From positions 1,444,000-1,507,999 of the forward strand of contig OOIN01000006.1 in the NCBI GenBank assembly GCA_900323505.1: a stretch of 64,000 bases of DNA, read 5' to 3'. This document shows positions 11,006 through 22,549 of the stretch, in pieces (position 1 is the first letter of the stretch; each line of letters opens with the position of its first letter). Position numbers and translations under genes: made by a program. The stretch is from Ustilago trichophora (taxonomy: Eukaryota > Basidiomycota > Ustilaginomycetes > Ustilaginales > Ustilaginaceae). Under the pieces are notes generated by a model. The model worked only from the letters and a program-made list of their open reading frames with translations, was not told the origin of the DNA and made no database searches.

Positions 11006-11162
11006 CGCTTGCGATCTCACTCGTCTAATCAATACACACTTTGCCGCGATGGCGAATTCACTTCCACGCTTTGTGCATGGATCAAAAGATCGAAAAGAGA
11101 GGATGCTCTCGTCGTCATGCTGTGATTGTCGATCAGCGTGTGAATCCTAAATGCGAAACAAG

Positions 11163-13256
11163 CTACAAGTCCCAGTCCAACCCATCATCTTCTTTCTGAT
11201 CCACATCGTACTCTTCATCAGTCCCCATTCCATCGCCATCCTCTTCTCCACTCGCACCATCGTTGTCCACATTGTACGCATCGATCCAGCCCTCAATCTG
11301 CTCTCTAATCTCCTTCAACCCATCCTTTGCGTCCTCCCCGTCCAGCCCGTAGGCTGCGATCGGAGCATGACCCTTCAACGCCTCGCTCACGGTCTCCCTG
11401 GCCTCTCTGAGGAGATACACGCTCGACGGTGTTGCACTGAGCGATGAGAGGATTGGCACATCTTTGGGCTTGGCCACCTTCGAATTCGTCACATTCGCCG
11501 GTGTAGCAGCCGTGATGGGTTTAGAATCGCTGTCGAGCTGAGTGAAGAAGTTGGGGAAGGATGACAGCACGTTGTACGACTGCGGGATATATAGTCCTTC
11601 GCCAAAGGGTTGACGGATGTGTGAAAGGATCGAATCGAGCATTCCAAGGCCAAGGCGGGCGTCGTCAAGGTCGGTGTTTCGGAGAACGGCGGTGTGCGAG
11701 TATGGACGGGAGAGGTTGTAGAGGAGCTTCTTGCGTGTCTTTTCCCCACCAGTCAGAGTGCAGGGGAGTGAGAGGTCGAGCCAAGAAGCGAGGACGAGTT
11801 TCGCTCCGCGTGCAGCGAGGTCGGACTCGGATTCGAGCGGGGCCCCTCGCTGACGTTGGCGCGCGTCACGGTCGCCGTAGCCGTACGATTGAAGGACTGC
11901 GTCGACGGGGTCCATCGTAGTGTTGGCGTTCGGGTCGAACGAGTAAGATTCCAAAGGTTTAGGATACGGTAGTGGAAGGGCACCGCCGAGATGAACGAGC
12001 TTGGTATCTTTCCTCCAGTTGAGACGCGATGTGAGGGAGGAAAGTGTCTCGGAGCGCGACTTCATGCGTGTGCCCAACGTCGCTGTTTCCAGATGCGCCG
12101 AAACGAGGGCCGCAGCATGGTGCATGTCACTCAGATCGATTCGACCCAGATATGTTCGCCAGTTTGCACCCACCTGCGCATCTCCTGCCCAGCTTGGCAC
12201 CCTCAGCGGAGTTACTACGGTAGAGAACTCCATGAACTGTACCAAGGACTGAACGTTATTCATCCGCCTGACCCGTGACAGCCTGTTCTCCCACTGTGCG
12301 TTCCCACCGTCATCTTCAGACACGTCCTGTGTGTTGCCCCATCCAGAGCCAAAGACCAAATGTGAGACTTTTGGGAACTCGTCCACAAGATTCTCGAGAT
12401 ATTTTGAGCCAAGACCGCCGAATGCATCTGAAGTGTCGATGGAGTACTGGAAGCCCTGGAGAAGGTCGGCGTCTTCTGCGAACCAGCGGATATTGGTATC
12501 AAGCACCTCTTGCTGCCCTTCAAGTTCGTCAAAGTGCTTTGTACCTTGTGAGAAGGTTTCGAAGCGAGTGCGACCATCAGAATTTGAGGGCTGATTGGCA
12601 GAGTTGTAGGAGCCGGGCATAGGGGCGGTGAGCTCTCCGCCAATAGAAACCAGCGATTTCGAGTGGAAGAAGGTGCGCGAGTAGTCTGACCAGAATCGAT
12701 GTACACGCTTTGTTCTTCGCTGCCTAGGTAAAGCTGGTAAGGGGGTGACAGACCGGTCGATTTCCATCTTGTCGATTGTATCTTGAACATCTTCGTCGTC
12801 TTCGTCGGAAGAGCCAGGGTCAAGACCTTGATCCTCTAGCTGGAGCCGGCGCTGGTACTTGCTCGTCCTCACTCTCTCTGCTGCGATGACCTCTGCTTCT
12901 GTTCCCCAGCTTTGCATGCTATCCAAAGCTACATTTCTCTCGTCGCTATCGGAGGGAAATGACTCGTACAAGGCGTTGAGCTTGCTGAGAGCCCCAAACT
13001 CTTGCTCTGTTTCAAAGATGATCGCGCGAGGGTTGTATGTGTCTTGGCCGGTCAGTGTCTGTCCTGCTTGGAAGGAGACATCGTGGTCGATGAGGGGTTC
13101 ATCTTCGCTCTGTGCGTCTCGATCGCGGGATGTAGAGCCAGAAGGGAGGTCGGACTGGTCGTAGGTGAAGTAGGATTGCTGTTGGTTCCAAAAGTGAGTG
13201 GAAACGTGATTCGAAAACGAGCCAAAGGAGAGGTAAATGATCTCCTTTTGCGACAT
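11163..13256 (-). CDS. DML1: Misato/Dml1 mitochondrial distribution protein
   Basis: A single-exon gene of 697 residues with ATG at 13256. The N-terminus (KEIIYLSFGSFSNHVSTHFW) and the following GQTLTGQDTYNPRAIIFE segment match the Misato domain. The central part contains a tubulin-related region (VSHLVFGSGWGNTQD; later LGGALPLPYPKPLESYSFD). Dml1/Misato proteins act in mitochondrial inheritance and morphology, and in animals in spindle assembly with chaperonins. The C-terminal tail is very acidic (DGASGEEDGDGMGTDEEYD). The gene converges with the F-box gene, 157 nt between stops, and diverges from the UBX gene with a 327-nt shared promoter space. Confidence 0.9.
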   Translation of the reverse strand: MSQKEIIYLSFGSFSNHVSTHFWNQQQSYFTYDQSDLPSGSTSRDRDAQSEDEPLIDHDVSFQAGQTLTGQDTYNPRAIIFETEQEFGALSKLNALYESFPSDSDERNVALDSMQSWGTEAEVIAAERVRTSKYQRRLQLEDQGLDPGSSDEDDEDVQDTIDKMEIDRSVTPLPALPRQRRTKRVHRFWSDYSRTFFHSKSLVSIGGELTAPMPGSYNSANQPSNSDGRTRFETFSQGTKHFDELEGQQEVLDTNIRWFAEDADLLQGFQYSIDTSDAFGGLGSKYLENLVDEFPKVSHLVFGSGWGNTQDVSEDDGGNAQWENRLSRVRRMNNVQSLVQFMEFSTVVTPLRVPSWAGDAQVGANWRTYLGRIDLSDMHHAAALVSAHLETATLGTRMKSRSETLSSLTSRLNWRKDTKLVHLGGALPLPYPKPLESYSFDPNANTTMDPVDAVLQSYGYGDRDARQRQRGAPLESESDLAARGAKLVLASWLDLSLPCTLTGGEKTRKKLLYNLSRPYSHTAVLRNTDLDDARLGLGMLDSILSHIRQPFGEGLYIPQSYNVLSSFPNFFTQLDSDSKPITAATPANVTNSKVAKPKDVPILSSLSATPSSVYLLREARETVSEALKGHAPIAAYGLDGEDAKDGLKEIREQIEGWIDAYNVDNDGASGEEDGDGMGTDEEYDVDQKEDDGLDWDL

Positions 13257-13583
13257 ATTTGCGGCTGAGCCCCACTAAGGAGAATTTGAGGATAGCGCTG
13301 GTCTTTGAAGGATGCTCACTTCGAAGGTATGAGTGCCGAGGGGAAGCGGAGTACAATGAGAAGAAGCAGAAGGTCCTCTTGCCAAATTTTGGCTCGGATC
13401 TCGGGCAACATTCAAGATAGATCTAACAACCTGCGTTTGTGTGGAGGCGGACGGACCAAGCGCCTATGTCGTGCGTGTCGTGCGCCACATGAAGTCAAGG
13501 CTGAGCCATCCTTCTTCCTTCCCTTTCGCTCCATCTTCCGTACCACACACTCTCATTCTCACACAAACAGAAAGACATACAAG

Positions 13584-14991
13584 ATGGGAGACCGTAACAT
13601 GCGTAAGTATGGTCTCCTACCTAGCATCGACGTTACAGTCTGCAACCGAGCTCCGAGCAAGCCTATCGACTAACACACTCTGCATGCTCTGCTTCGTTTC
13701 GGACACAGTCCTCGACATGGGCTTCGCTCCCGATCGAGTCGACTGGGCGCTCTATGCCACCAAGAATGCTGGTCTGCAGCCTGCACTGGACCATCTCGAG
13801 GCCAACCAAGACAACTCTGTCCCCACAGACTACAAATCCGCAGCTGCGCCCTCTGCTTCAAGCTCTGGTGCCGCTGGTCATGACGTGAGTTGACTTCGTG
13901 CTCATGCTCGGCCTTCGAGACAAGGTAGAGACTGATATGTTATGGCTGCTCACCTGAACTCTATACAGTATGACGAGGAAGATGAAGCTGCCTTAGCAGA
14001 CCTTGTCTCAAAGAAAGGTCAGCAGGCGGCCGATGACGCGATCAACAACGTTGGTGAGGCAAAGGTGAGTTTGAAGCTGAGCGGTCACTAGATGCCAGGG
14101 TTCCCTTATAGCTGACAGGCTCACATACGATCACACTGTGACTGTCTCCACCATAGTCCATCAAATGCTCCGAATGCGGAAAGATCTTCAAAGCACCCGC
14201 CTTCGCCTCGTTCCATGCCGAAAAGTCGGGCCACACCTCGTTCGAGGAAAGCACCGAAGAGGTCAAGCCGCTCACCGAGGAAGAGAAAAAGGCAAAGCTG
14301 GAAGAGCTCCGTGCCAAGCTCGCGGCCAAGCGCGCAGCACAAAGCAAGATCGATGCCGAGGAGAACAAGGCCAACGAAAAGATCCGTCGCAAAGCCGGCC
14401 AGGACCTGACCGAGGTCAAGGAGGAGATGCAGCGCAAGGAGCAGATCAAGGAGGCTGAGCGTAAGCGCAAGGAAAAGGCAGAAGATGCTGCGTTCAAGGC
14501 CAAGATCAAGGCTCAGATTGAGGCCGATAAGCGCGAGCGTGCAGCCAAGGCAGCGGCGGAGAAAGCGGCGAGGCAGGGTGGCGCGGCTCCTGTGGCTGCA
14601 GTACCTGCCGGTCCAAGTGCGGCAGCGCTTGCCGCAAGTGCGGGCCCACAGGCGAGTAAGAGTTCGGCCAATGAGGCGAGATTGAGGGTGAGAGCGCCAG
14701 GTGGCATGTGGATGGGCACGCTGTCTGCTGATGCTACCCTGGCTGAGGTCGCCGAAAAGATCAAGGCAGACGGCAAAGATGGAGGCAGCGCGCAACTCAA
14801 GGTAAGTACCCGGACCTCCTCAAATATGATGGTCATGAAGCAAGTCAGCAGCTGTTGACGCTATTTCTTGTGCTCAATCACAGTTCTCGACCACGTTCCC
14901 TAGGAAGTTCTTCGAGGCAAGCGACGCTAGCAAGACGTTGCGCGAGCTTGGTCTGGTGCCCAGCGCCGCCCTCGAAGCCGCGGCTCAGTAA
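13584..14991 (+). CDS. UBA-UBX domain Cdc48/p97 cofactor (SAKS1/UBXN1-like)
   Basis: Five exons: 13584-13602, 13709-13884, 13969-14064, 14157-14801 and 14884-14991. Introns of 106, 84, 92 and 82 nt all follow GT-AG. The spliced product is 347 residues. Order of domains: an N-terminal UBA (MGF loop in LLDMGFAPDRVDWALYATKN, about 7-45); a single zinc-finger-like CSECGKIF...H...H segment near 100; a long charged coiled coil (about 125-220); and a C-terminal UBX domain (RLRVRAPGGMWMGTL to the end) with the FPRKFF loop in place of the usual FPR turn. UBA binds ubiquitin and UBX binds the N-domain of Cdc48, so this should deliver ubiquitylated clients to Cdc48. Exon 1 is only 19 nt. Exon boundaries are well supported because the joined frame restores both domains. 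Confidence 0.9.
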
Positions 14992-15341
14992 GCTTACAGA
15001 TGTGAAAATGAAATTTCTTCTTGCAATCATCATTGAAAGGGTCGAATAGATGAATAGATGGTCTGTTTGCCGTCATCGTGTTGGCGTTGTTGAGTGTTGA
15101 GAAGGGTGTTCAGCCGACCGGATCGTCTGTGGTCTCTAATTAACAGGCACGACTGTGTGAGAGGAGTGAGCGCAAGGTGACTTTGCAGATTTTCAAACTC
15201 GGAAGCTTAAGAGGGCCGGAACAACCGACGCGCCGAAATGCATTCCGTTCGACTCGCTCAGACCGCCTTTTGAGAACCATCCAACCACCATCATCTTGAT
15301 TCTTCTTGCGGCGGTCGTACATCCTCTCAACTTATCCCAAA

Positions 15342-16184
15342 ATGCTCGTCGTGGGGCTCACGGGAGGCATCGCCTCTGGCAAGTCCACAGCTTCCTATCT
15401 CATCTCTTCGCACCCGGCCAAAATCCCCATCATCGACCTCGACCTTTTGGCAAGGGAAGTCGTCGAACCTGGTCAGCCTGCTCTCGCTGCGCTCCGCTCC
15501 ACATTTGGACCCTCGGTGATCAATCAAGCCGATGGTACACTCAATCGCGCCGAACTGGGCCGACTTGCCTTTGCCACTCCCGAAAAAACCAAATTGCTCA
15601 ACAAGATCACACACGGCGCAATTCGGCGACGTATGGTCTGGAAGCTGATCAACTACTGGGTGCGCGGCGAGAAGGTCGTGGTGGTCGACACGCCTCTGTT
15701 GGTCGAAGCAGGTTTGTGGAAATTTTGCGGCGAGCTTGTACTCGTGTATTGCAGAAAGGAAGATCAGCTCACGAGGATGCTGGCGAGGGACGGAGAGAGT
15801 AAAGGTCTCACGGAGGACGACGCCAAGCAGCGGCTGGCTGCGCAAAAGCCGCTCGATGACAAGCTCGTTTATGCGGATACGATTCTGGACAACTCTGCGA
15901 ACCTCAGCGAGAGGGTCGAAGAGGAGCATGCCCTTTCGGCGCCCGAATGGACAAAGGGCTTGGAGAAGAATACCTCGCTTGCGTTGCGGGTCCAAGTCGA
16001 TAGGATGGTCAACAGATGGGTGGACAGCTATAGTGGAGTCAAGAGTCTCAGGTGGTTGCTGCAGTGGCTGATTCCGCCTTTTGGATTGTTTGCCGGCGCG
16101 TGGAGGGCGTGGAGACGCACAAGCACCGTTCAGGCCAGGTTGAGGGCTGGGGTTAGGCCATCGTTGCCCACGAGCAAGTTGTAG
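15342..16184 (+). CDS. CAB5: Dephospho-CoA kinase
   Basis: 280 residues from the ATG at 15342; the open frame upstream of it has only a TTG. The P-loop is GLTGGIASGKST at residues 5-16. It is followed by the family's IIDLDLLAREVVEPGQPAL segment and by DTPLLVEAG (about 120). The enzyme phosphorylates the 3'-OH of dephospho-CoA in the last step of CoA synthesis. The C-terminus carries a hydrophobic stretch (WLLQWLIPPFGLFAGAW) not needed for catalysis; it could anchor the protein at a membrane, as proposed for eukaryotic CoA-synthesis complexes. The gene lies about 350 nt downstream of the UBX gene on the same strand and converges on the MFS gene. Confidence 0.93.
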   Translation: MLVVGLTGGIASGKSTASYLISSHPAKIPIIDLDLLAREVVEPGQPALAALRSTFGPSVINQADGTLNRAELGRLAFATPEKTKLLNKITHGAIRRRMVWKLINYWVRGEKVVVVDTPLLVEAGLWKFCGELVLVYCRKEDQLTRMLARDGESKGLTEDDAKQRLAAQKPLDDKLVYADTILDNSANLSERVEEEHALSAPEWTKGLEKNTSLALRVQVDRMVNRWVDSYSGVKSLRWLLQWLIPPFGLFAGAWRAWRRTSTVQARLRAGVRPSLPTSKL

Positions 16185-16375
16185 GTCATTGCCATTGCGA
16201 GTCAATATGATACCTTTTCTTCCCAAGCAGAGAGATTCTACCTCAACAAGACAGTGAACCGAGCGCAATTCAAGAACGCACAGCGGTAGACAGGAGTGCA
16301 AAGAAGTCTATGTTTGCATATGCGAAAAAGTACAAATGGAAATGAGAGCGGATTGAATGCAGAAGATGTTCTTGT

Positions 16376-18151
16376 TTAGTAGACATGAGCGTATTTGGAA
16401 TGTCTCCTGAGCACGTGTCCGTACCTCTGCAGACCCCACAGAGGTACAATGAGCACACAAAAGATGGCGCCCAGCACGCTGCATCCAATGCCGACGCCGA
16501 GGTTCTTGAACATGCCGTGTCCGAACAGCGGGAAGGCAGCTGCGATGGTCGACCTAATCAAATCATTGGCTGCGAGCACCGACGCTGCGTACTTGGGGTA
16601 CGACATAGGAAGGTAGACAAGGAGGCTCTGGAAGAGGAGGAAGACGCCGGGCTGCAAGAATGCGGAAAAGATGATGGGAACGATCCAGTGGATGTCTTCC
16701 CTGCTCGTCCAGCCAAAGCCAAAGAGCGAGACAGGGACGAAGAACGATGCGAAGAGCGCGATGCTGAGCCTGTCTTCGGGGATGATGATTCCCCTTGCTT
16801 CCTTCTCCAGGAATCGAGGATTGAAGTAACTTTTCAGGTACCAAAGGTATCCAATCAACGTCACCACGCCCGAGACGGCGAGACCGAGGAAAGGAAGACC
16901 CGACTCGCCGAGGTTGAAATGGTGCATCTCGGTAAAGACGATGGGGAAAGACTCGAAGAAGAGATAGAAGCAGGCGTAGGCGATACCGAGGTAGAGCGAG
17001 GTGAAGAAGACGACCGGTTCAAGCGAGATGGTGAGCGGGCGCAAGAGAGCCTCCTTGGTAAGGGCAGCGACGGTGGTGGCCTGCTGGTCGAGTTCGCTCT
17101 GGGCGCGAAGGTTGGGATTGCCAGTGAGGTGACGGAGACGCTTGGCGCGCTGGAGAAGAATATAGCCTTCAAACGTCTCGGGAAGGAAGAGGGCCAAAAC
17201 GATGGTGGTGGCACCGGACAGGATGGTGAGGAGCCACATGGGCCATCTCCAGCCAAGGTTCATTGCGGAGAAGCCACCGAGAATGGGGCCAAGGACGGGA
17301 CCGCAGACCGCACCAACTGCCCAAACAGCGATGGGGAACGCCACTCCAACACCCTCATACATATCGGCGATGCTGGCTCCGCCCGTTGCCAGTGCGGGAG
17401 ACCCAAAGAAACCTGTCCAGAATCGCATGGCCATGAGCGTGTTATAGTTGGGCGCGATGGAAGCGACGACATTGAAGATGACAAAGACGACCATGCTCGG
17501 AATGTAGGTCCAATTTCTTCCCACCGCTGGCAACTCGCTAAGCGGCGATAGTACGAGTGGGCCTACTGCATAACCTAGAATGAAGAGTGAGAGACCGAGG
17601 GTGGCTTTGGTGAGGCCGACGTTGAACTCGTCCATGACACCTGGGATAGATGGCGTGTAGATGGCCGAGCCTGAGTAGACGCCGAAGGTGAGCAAGCCAA
17701 TGAGGAACGTGACAAATGCTTTCTTTTTGGAGGACCAGTTGCGAGGGTTCTCCGGATCCGAGTCGCTATACCATTCGACGATGATGTGATTGTCTTGACT
17801 GTCCGTCGAGGACTTTTCTATGGAGAGTTGGCCGCGAGCCTGACTGACGACACGGGCGACAGTGTTTGTGCCTTGTGCTTGTGATAAAGCGAGTTCGACA
17901 TCGACGCCGTCAATGTTGTGGAGTGGAGTGTTGTCATCGAGCTTCTTCTTGAAGCCCTGGTCGCACAGTGTTGCCGTCTCCGAGTTGAAGTTGGTCTTTG
18001 CTAACGTCGATGCTGCTGAAGATGAGGGTGCGGACGACAGCTGAGCAGGGAGAACAAAATCGGACCGTTGCTCCGGGCGAGGAAAGATGCTGCCATTCGA
18101 GATTTGGTTGAGAAGAGTGCCCACCCACGCTGATGCGATGGCGGAGGTCAT
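16376..18151 (-). CDS. MFS transporter, DHA1 drug/polyamine family
   Basis: Single exon, 591 residues, ATG at 18151. A hydrophilic N-terminus of about 130 residues ends in DPENPRNWS, the stretch that precedes the first membrane segment in fungal DHA1 (Tpo1/Flu1/Mdr1-like) proton antiporters. Twelve hydrophobic segments follow, with the typical LGYAVGPLVLSPLSEL motif after the second or third helix, and a cytoplasmic loop near PETFEGYILLQRAKRLRHLT between the two six-helix halves. Family members export drugs, polyamines or organic acids, or import small metabolites; the substrate cannot be told from sequence. Upstream on its own strand is a large non-coding region, so its promoter may be extensive. 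Confidence 0.9.
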   Translation of the reverse strand: MTSAIASAWVGTLLNQISNGSIFPRPEQRSDFVLPAQLSSAPSSSAASTLAKTNFNSETATLCDQGFKKKLDDNTPLHNIDGVDVELALSQAQGTNTVARVVSQARGQLSIEKSSTDSQDNHIIVEWYSDSDPENPRNWSSKKKAFVTFLIGLLTFGVYSGSAIYTPSIPGVMDEFNVGLTKATLGLSLFILGYAVGPLVLSPLSELPAVGRNWTYIPSMVVFVIFNVVASIAPNYNTLMAMRFWTGFFGSPALATGGASIADMYEGVGVAFPIAVWAVGAVCGPVLGPILGGFSAMNLGWRWPMWLLTILSGATTIVLALFLPETFEGYILLQRAKRLRHLTGNPNLRAQSELDQQATTVAALTKEALLRPLTISLEPVVFFTSLYLGIAYACFYLFFESFPIVFTEMHHFNLGESGLPFLGLAVSGVVTLIGYLWYLKSYFNPRFLEKEARGIIIPEDRLSIALFASFFVPVSLFGFGWTSREDIHWIVPIIFSAFLQPGVFLLFQSLLVYLPMSYPKYAASVLAANDLIRSTIAAAFPLFGHGMFKNLGVGIGCSVLGAIFCVLIVPLWGLQRYGHVLRRHSKYAHVY

Positions 18152-21100
18152 TGTGAGTCTGATGCGAAACTTGTCTTATTGATGAGAAGGGAGATATTCG
18201 ATTGTTTAGAAATACAGTCCGGCGTTGCAACCAGAGAGTGCTCGAGAGTGGATGAATAAGGTGGGTCGTGGGTGACGAACGAAGTTGAGATCAATGCCGG
18301 AGCTGGGGTCTTTATACGCTTCGTGACCTCTTTTGAAGCTTGTCTCTAGATATCTAGATATCGACAAAGGGGAAAGGCAGCGTGGTGAAGTGAAGAAGAG
18401 ACATTACAGCAACAGGCTTTGCAGATGTGGAAACAGAATATTTCAATTTTTACCACCGGGGACCTGCCCAGGGAACGTGATTTGCGTGCTTTGGAAATCG
18501 CCGACAGGGAAAACCAAAGTCTTCGCGACGGCTAAGTTAGTTCAGGGTCTTTGTCGTGTCCACGGAGCTATAGTAGAGCCTATCTTGCACTCTGACTCTA
18601 AAATTTGCTTGACAGGGTTCTTTATGCAGGAAGAAGGTTTTCTTGGCATCGAGTCAGGACAAGATTAAGACCCGACCAATGACGTTGCCACTTGTCCAGC
18701 TAGGTGAAGGCTTGGATCATCTGGGCGGCAAACGGAGGTAGACATGTCGTGCTCGATCGCTTTTGATGGTGCATGGAGTTGAGCACGAGAGAGAGAGAGA
18801 GAGAGACGGAAAGACGAAGAAGAGGGCCGAACATTGCACCCACATCCTTGAGTGTTGAGGGCTTGGGCATGTGGAGTTCTTGAGGTCGGTTCGACTGACA
18901 CATTTTGCATGCGAGAACCCAACAGAAGAGAGCAAGGAGCAAGGCAAGGCGGAAAGGGGGATCTGGATAGCCGTTCGCGGTAATCCACATGTGATGGGTG
19001 TGTACCGTGATCGGCGATAAAGTTGAGGATGTCAATCGAGACGTTGCATCTTGGCCTTCGGCAATGCAGGTCGAGGAGTTAAGGTCGACAAAAATTGCGC
19101 CAATTTGTGCACAAATCGTTTTCCGCTGTGTGAACCGCTTGCCACTCACCTCTCATTGAAAGCCTGGCTCCACCGGAGGCGCTGTGCTGTACTCTGACCT
19201 CCGCGGTTTTTACACAAATTTTATCCTTTTCTCCCAAATCTGCCCCGATGGAAAAGTGGCGATACACAGAGGGTCTAACAGACATTCTCACCAGCTCCAT
19301 TTTTGCTTCTCATTTTGGTGCGAAATTTTCAATCGCCATTTCGAAAGTTGGCTTTCTTTTTTTTTTCGACGATTTCCAGCTCGAGCGTTTGAGCCACACA
19401 CATTCATCGTCCAACGTGCTCAGGTCGACTTCCATTGAAGCCGGCCGTAACATCTTGCAAGCACCAGCCAGGGTGGCATGCGGTTCAAGGCAACACTGAG
19501 CCACAGCAGAAAGGTAGTTGCCGCTGTTCCGTGGTCATGCGCCAGTCAGCAGAACGCCTTTCGGATCTTGTCTTGTCCCCAAAGCATGCCATGCGACGGG
19601 CAGGACGGCAGTCTTTGCCGAAGCCGCTGGCGTGCAGCACTGTCTGTCTGCCAGGGACCGCCAGGGATAGGTGCATTGGATGGCGGGAGAGTGCTGCAGT
19701 GAGCAAGGGAACCGCCGTCTACCCTTTGTCGCCTAACCTGGTGCTCCCTCACTCACCCATGTCAGAGCGTGGGATAGGATTGGCGCTTGTCACGGACAAC
19801 TGACAAAAGAGGGCGACCCCACCTTTTGCTTCTTGTCAATCACTCAACAGAAAAGCCGCTACGAGGAGGGCCAGCCACATCAGCCAACAGAGCCTGCATA
19901 AAACAAAATAAAATAAAATAAAACAAAATTAGACAAATCGATTATTAATAAATCATGGGTTACGTGCTGTACTGTATATGTGTATTCGCCAATTTCTCTT
20001 TCCAACCTGTCCAGCTTGGCACACTGCACGCCAAACGCTCATTTCAGCACTGTTACGCCAACAGATCTGTTTGATAGTTCCATTCCCTTTGTGTACCTTT
20101 TCAATCTATGCGTTCCGGGCGACAGCCCCTTCCCCGTTGCAGCTCCTTTGGAAAAGGCTCATGCTCTCGTTCAAGTCGCCGTTCCCTTTCATCAGCGCAT
20201 CTAGCAAAGTTTGATACTGCAGCCCAACTTGGTGATCTCAGTGTCTTTGTCCTGTACAGTATTTGCTCGCTATTGTTTAATTTGTACAATATTTGTTCTG
20301 CATCGTCTGTCTCGGCTTGTGCTGAGCGTAACTCCTCGATCGAAAACCACAGTACACTACTTCTCGAGTTTGCTCCCAGTCATCAAGACAAAGGCGAGAC
20401 AGCAGTATCCAGGCACAATTTCAACACCTCGCGCTGTATTGAAGTCTTGCACTCTAGCCCGAATTACGTATGGCGACGGCCTGCTATGACTCCCCGTCCA
20501 CTCGGGCTTCGTATCGCAGGCCCATCACTATCGCAGGGCTACTGTGTGCTCTTGAGGTCCGCTTCCAGCCCTTACTTTGGCTGACAGCAGGCGCATCAGC
20601 CCACCTGCTGGCCCCAGATGAAGCAATGGCAAATTATAAATGTTACTCCGGAGCCTAACTGGCGGAAATTTTGCACACATTGCCTGTCCCGCTTTTATTC
20701 TCAGCATTAATCCAAACTCGCTTTTTGCTTGAAGCACCAGAGCTGAGTCTCTGCATCACTCATGCCGTACCTCTTGCTGAGTCCGTCATGGCAATAGGGC
20801 ACTTGCAGGTCTAAGTCTCAATCTGGATACTTGCTGTAAGAGGTGACGTCTTCAAGGCTGGCCTCGACATTATCCGTCACGGTTGCGTCACAATGTCTTC
20901 TGCCGGCCCGAAACTCTCATGATCGTCGTAGGTTGCCGTCAGGGTGAGACAAGGACCGAGTTGAGCCTGGGAAAGATGCGGGAAGCCAGCTTCATGTCTC
21001 CGATTGCAAATGGTACACAAATGAAGCAAAGTCCAACACGCACCAAAACGAGCCGTCGAATAATTCCGCTGACTGTGATACCGAGAATCCTGAAATTGAT

Positions 21101-22549
21101 CGTTTGGCGATCATTGCACCCAAAACAATTTTCAGGAACTCTTCCTCCTTTGTTGCATCATGCTCACCCCTGACACTTAAAGTAGTCTATCATTGAATGG
21201 ATCGCCAAAGCTCTCCTCACCGCACCAGGCAGACAAAGATTGCTTCGAGAGAAAGGAAGCCCAGACCACAGCGAGATTCTATTCTGATCAGGGCTGTTGC
21301 AAATATGCCCTTCAGGAAGGAAGCTTATGCCCCATAACTGAGTAATTCCTACGCTAGAGCTCTCCTTGAGCTTCTGGCAAGCCATGAGCATTCGGAGTGC
21401 CCCGATGCTGCCACGGACCGCAATATGCATCACGTTTGGCGTCTTGGCAAACAAATTGCGTGATCACTCTCCCCGTTGATGAGAGGCACTTCAGTTTGCT
21501 TGTTGCGTGAATGAGAGATGCAGACTCATAGCTTTGGTCTCAGTATGCTTGCGTACTGAAGTCTGAACAGGGGCACTGGAATGGCCCCCTGATCGCTGAC
21601 TTTGAGAGGGCGCTTCGCGGATATGAGCGGAAGCTATTCCTCGTCCTTTTTCGAGTTGCGCTCTAAGCGGCGACCTAACCCCCTTTTTTATTTTTTATTT
21701 TTATTTTTCCCCAATTTATCCTTTTGTTTTTTTTGGAGCGGGGCGCGACATTGCATGGCCGCACAAAAGGCGTCTGTCTGCAGGCGGGGAACAGTGCACA
21801 TCATTTCCGCCTGCCCGTCAGCCCGCCCTCTTGCATGCTGTTTGCTGGTCCAGATGACCTGCTCCTGCCACATGGACATCAAGGCAGCCTCGGATCCCTT
21901 TGAGACTTCTTCCCTTTCACCAGCAAAAGCTTCGCAGCTGCGACTACCTCCATCGTTGCCGTGTCCCTCGATGCTGGAATGCAATAGATGCGCCGGAACA
22001 CCTCCCGGTCTGTCGCCATTAAGACGGGGAGACGGAGAGATGCAATTCGTTCCAGTCGCAGGTGCAACGGGGAACGGTGCTGTTCCCGACTACCTTTTTT
22101 CCGTTGCCTGCCCACGTAGCCTACCTCTGCCTCGTCTCGAGGAATTCTGAAGTAAAATCTCGAGCACATTACCGCCAAGAATGCGCTGTACCTGCCGCCC
22201 CTTTGTCGATTTGCCGGCATCCCTGAGCTTACCTAGTATGGCTGCATCGCTTTGGTGCGATTGCTCTGGAAAGGATCAGAGACCAAGCCTCGCTGTGCTC
22301 GCTTTTCGTTGCTCCATCCTCCAGCAGAGATTGTGTAGCTTCCCTATGTCCTCTCAAGTGTCATGCTACGCACTCCTCCTATACGCATCATACACCCGTC
22401 GAAATGGTTAAAAGGAGACCTCCAGAGGGCTTAGCTTTCCCTTTTTTCATCATCACTCAACTCATCCACTTCTCTCACACACACTCTTCTACACTCTCAA
22501 ACACTCTTCTTCCTCTTCGGAACACTCAAGCTCAATCTCTTCTATCAAA
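18152..22549. other. 4.4-kb intergenic region
   Basis: No gene recognised on either strand. Short open frames have no domains, no consistent codon bias and no splice structure that I could assemble. It contains a short GA run (about 18787-18806), an AAAAT-rich tract (about 19901-19931) and a TTTTA-rich tract (about 21685-21720). The last 150 nt, with TTAAAAGG near 22408 and a CT/AC-rich leader, are probably the promoter of the secreted protein gene at 22550. Confidence 0.5.

Noticed and set aside
15327..16301. 324-codon minus-strand frame over dephospho-CoA kinase
   Set aside because: Shadow of the kinase on the opposite strand; the P-loop and family motifs are all on the plus strand.
16385..17551. 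388-codon frame antisense to the MFS transporter
   Set aside because: Highly charged, low-information translation on the opposite strand of a clear membrane protein gene; no domain.
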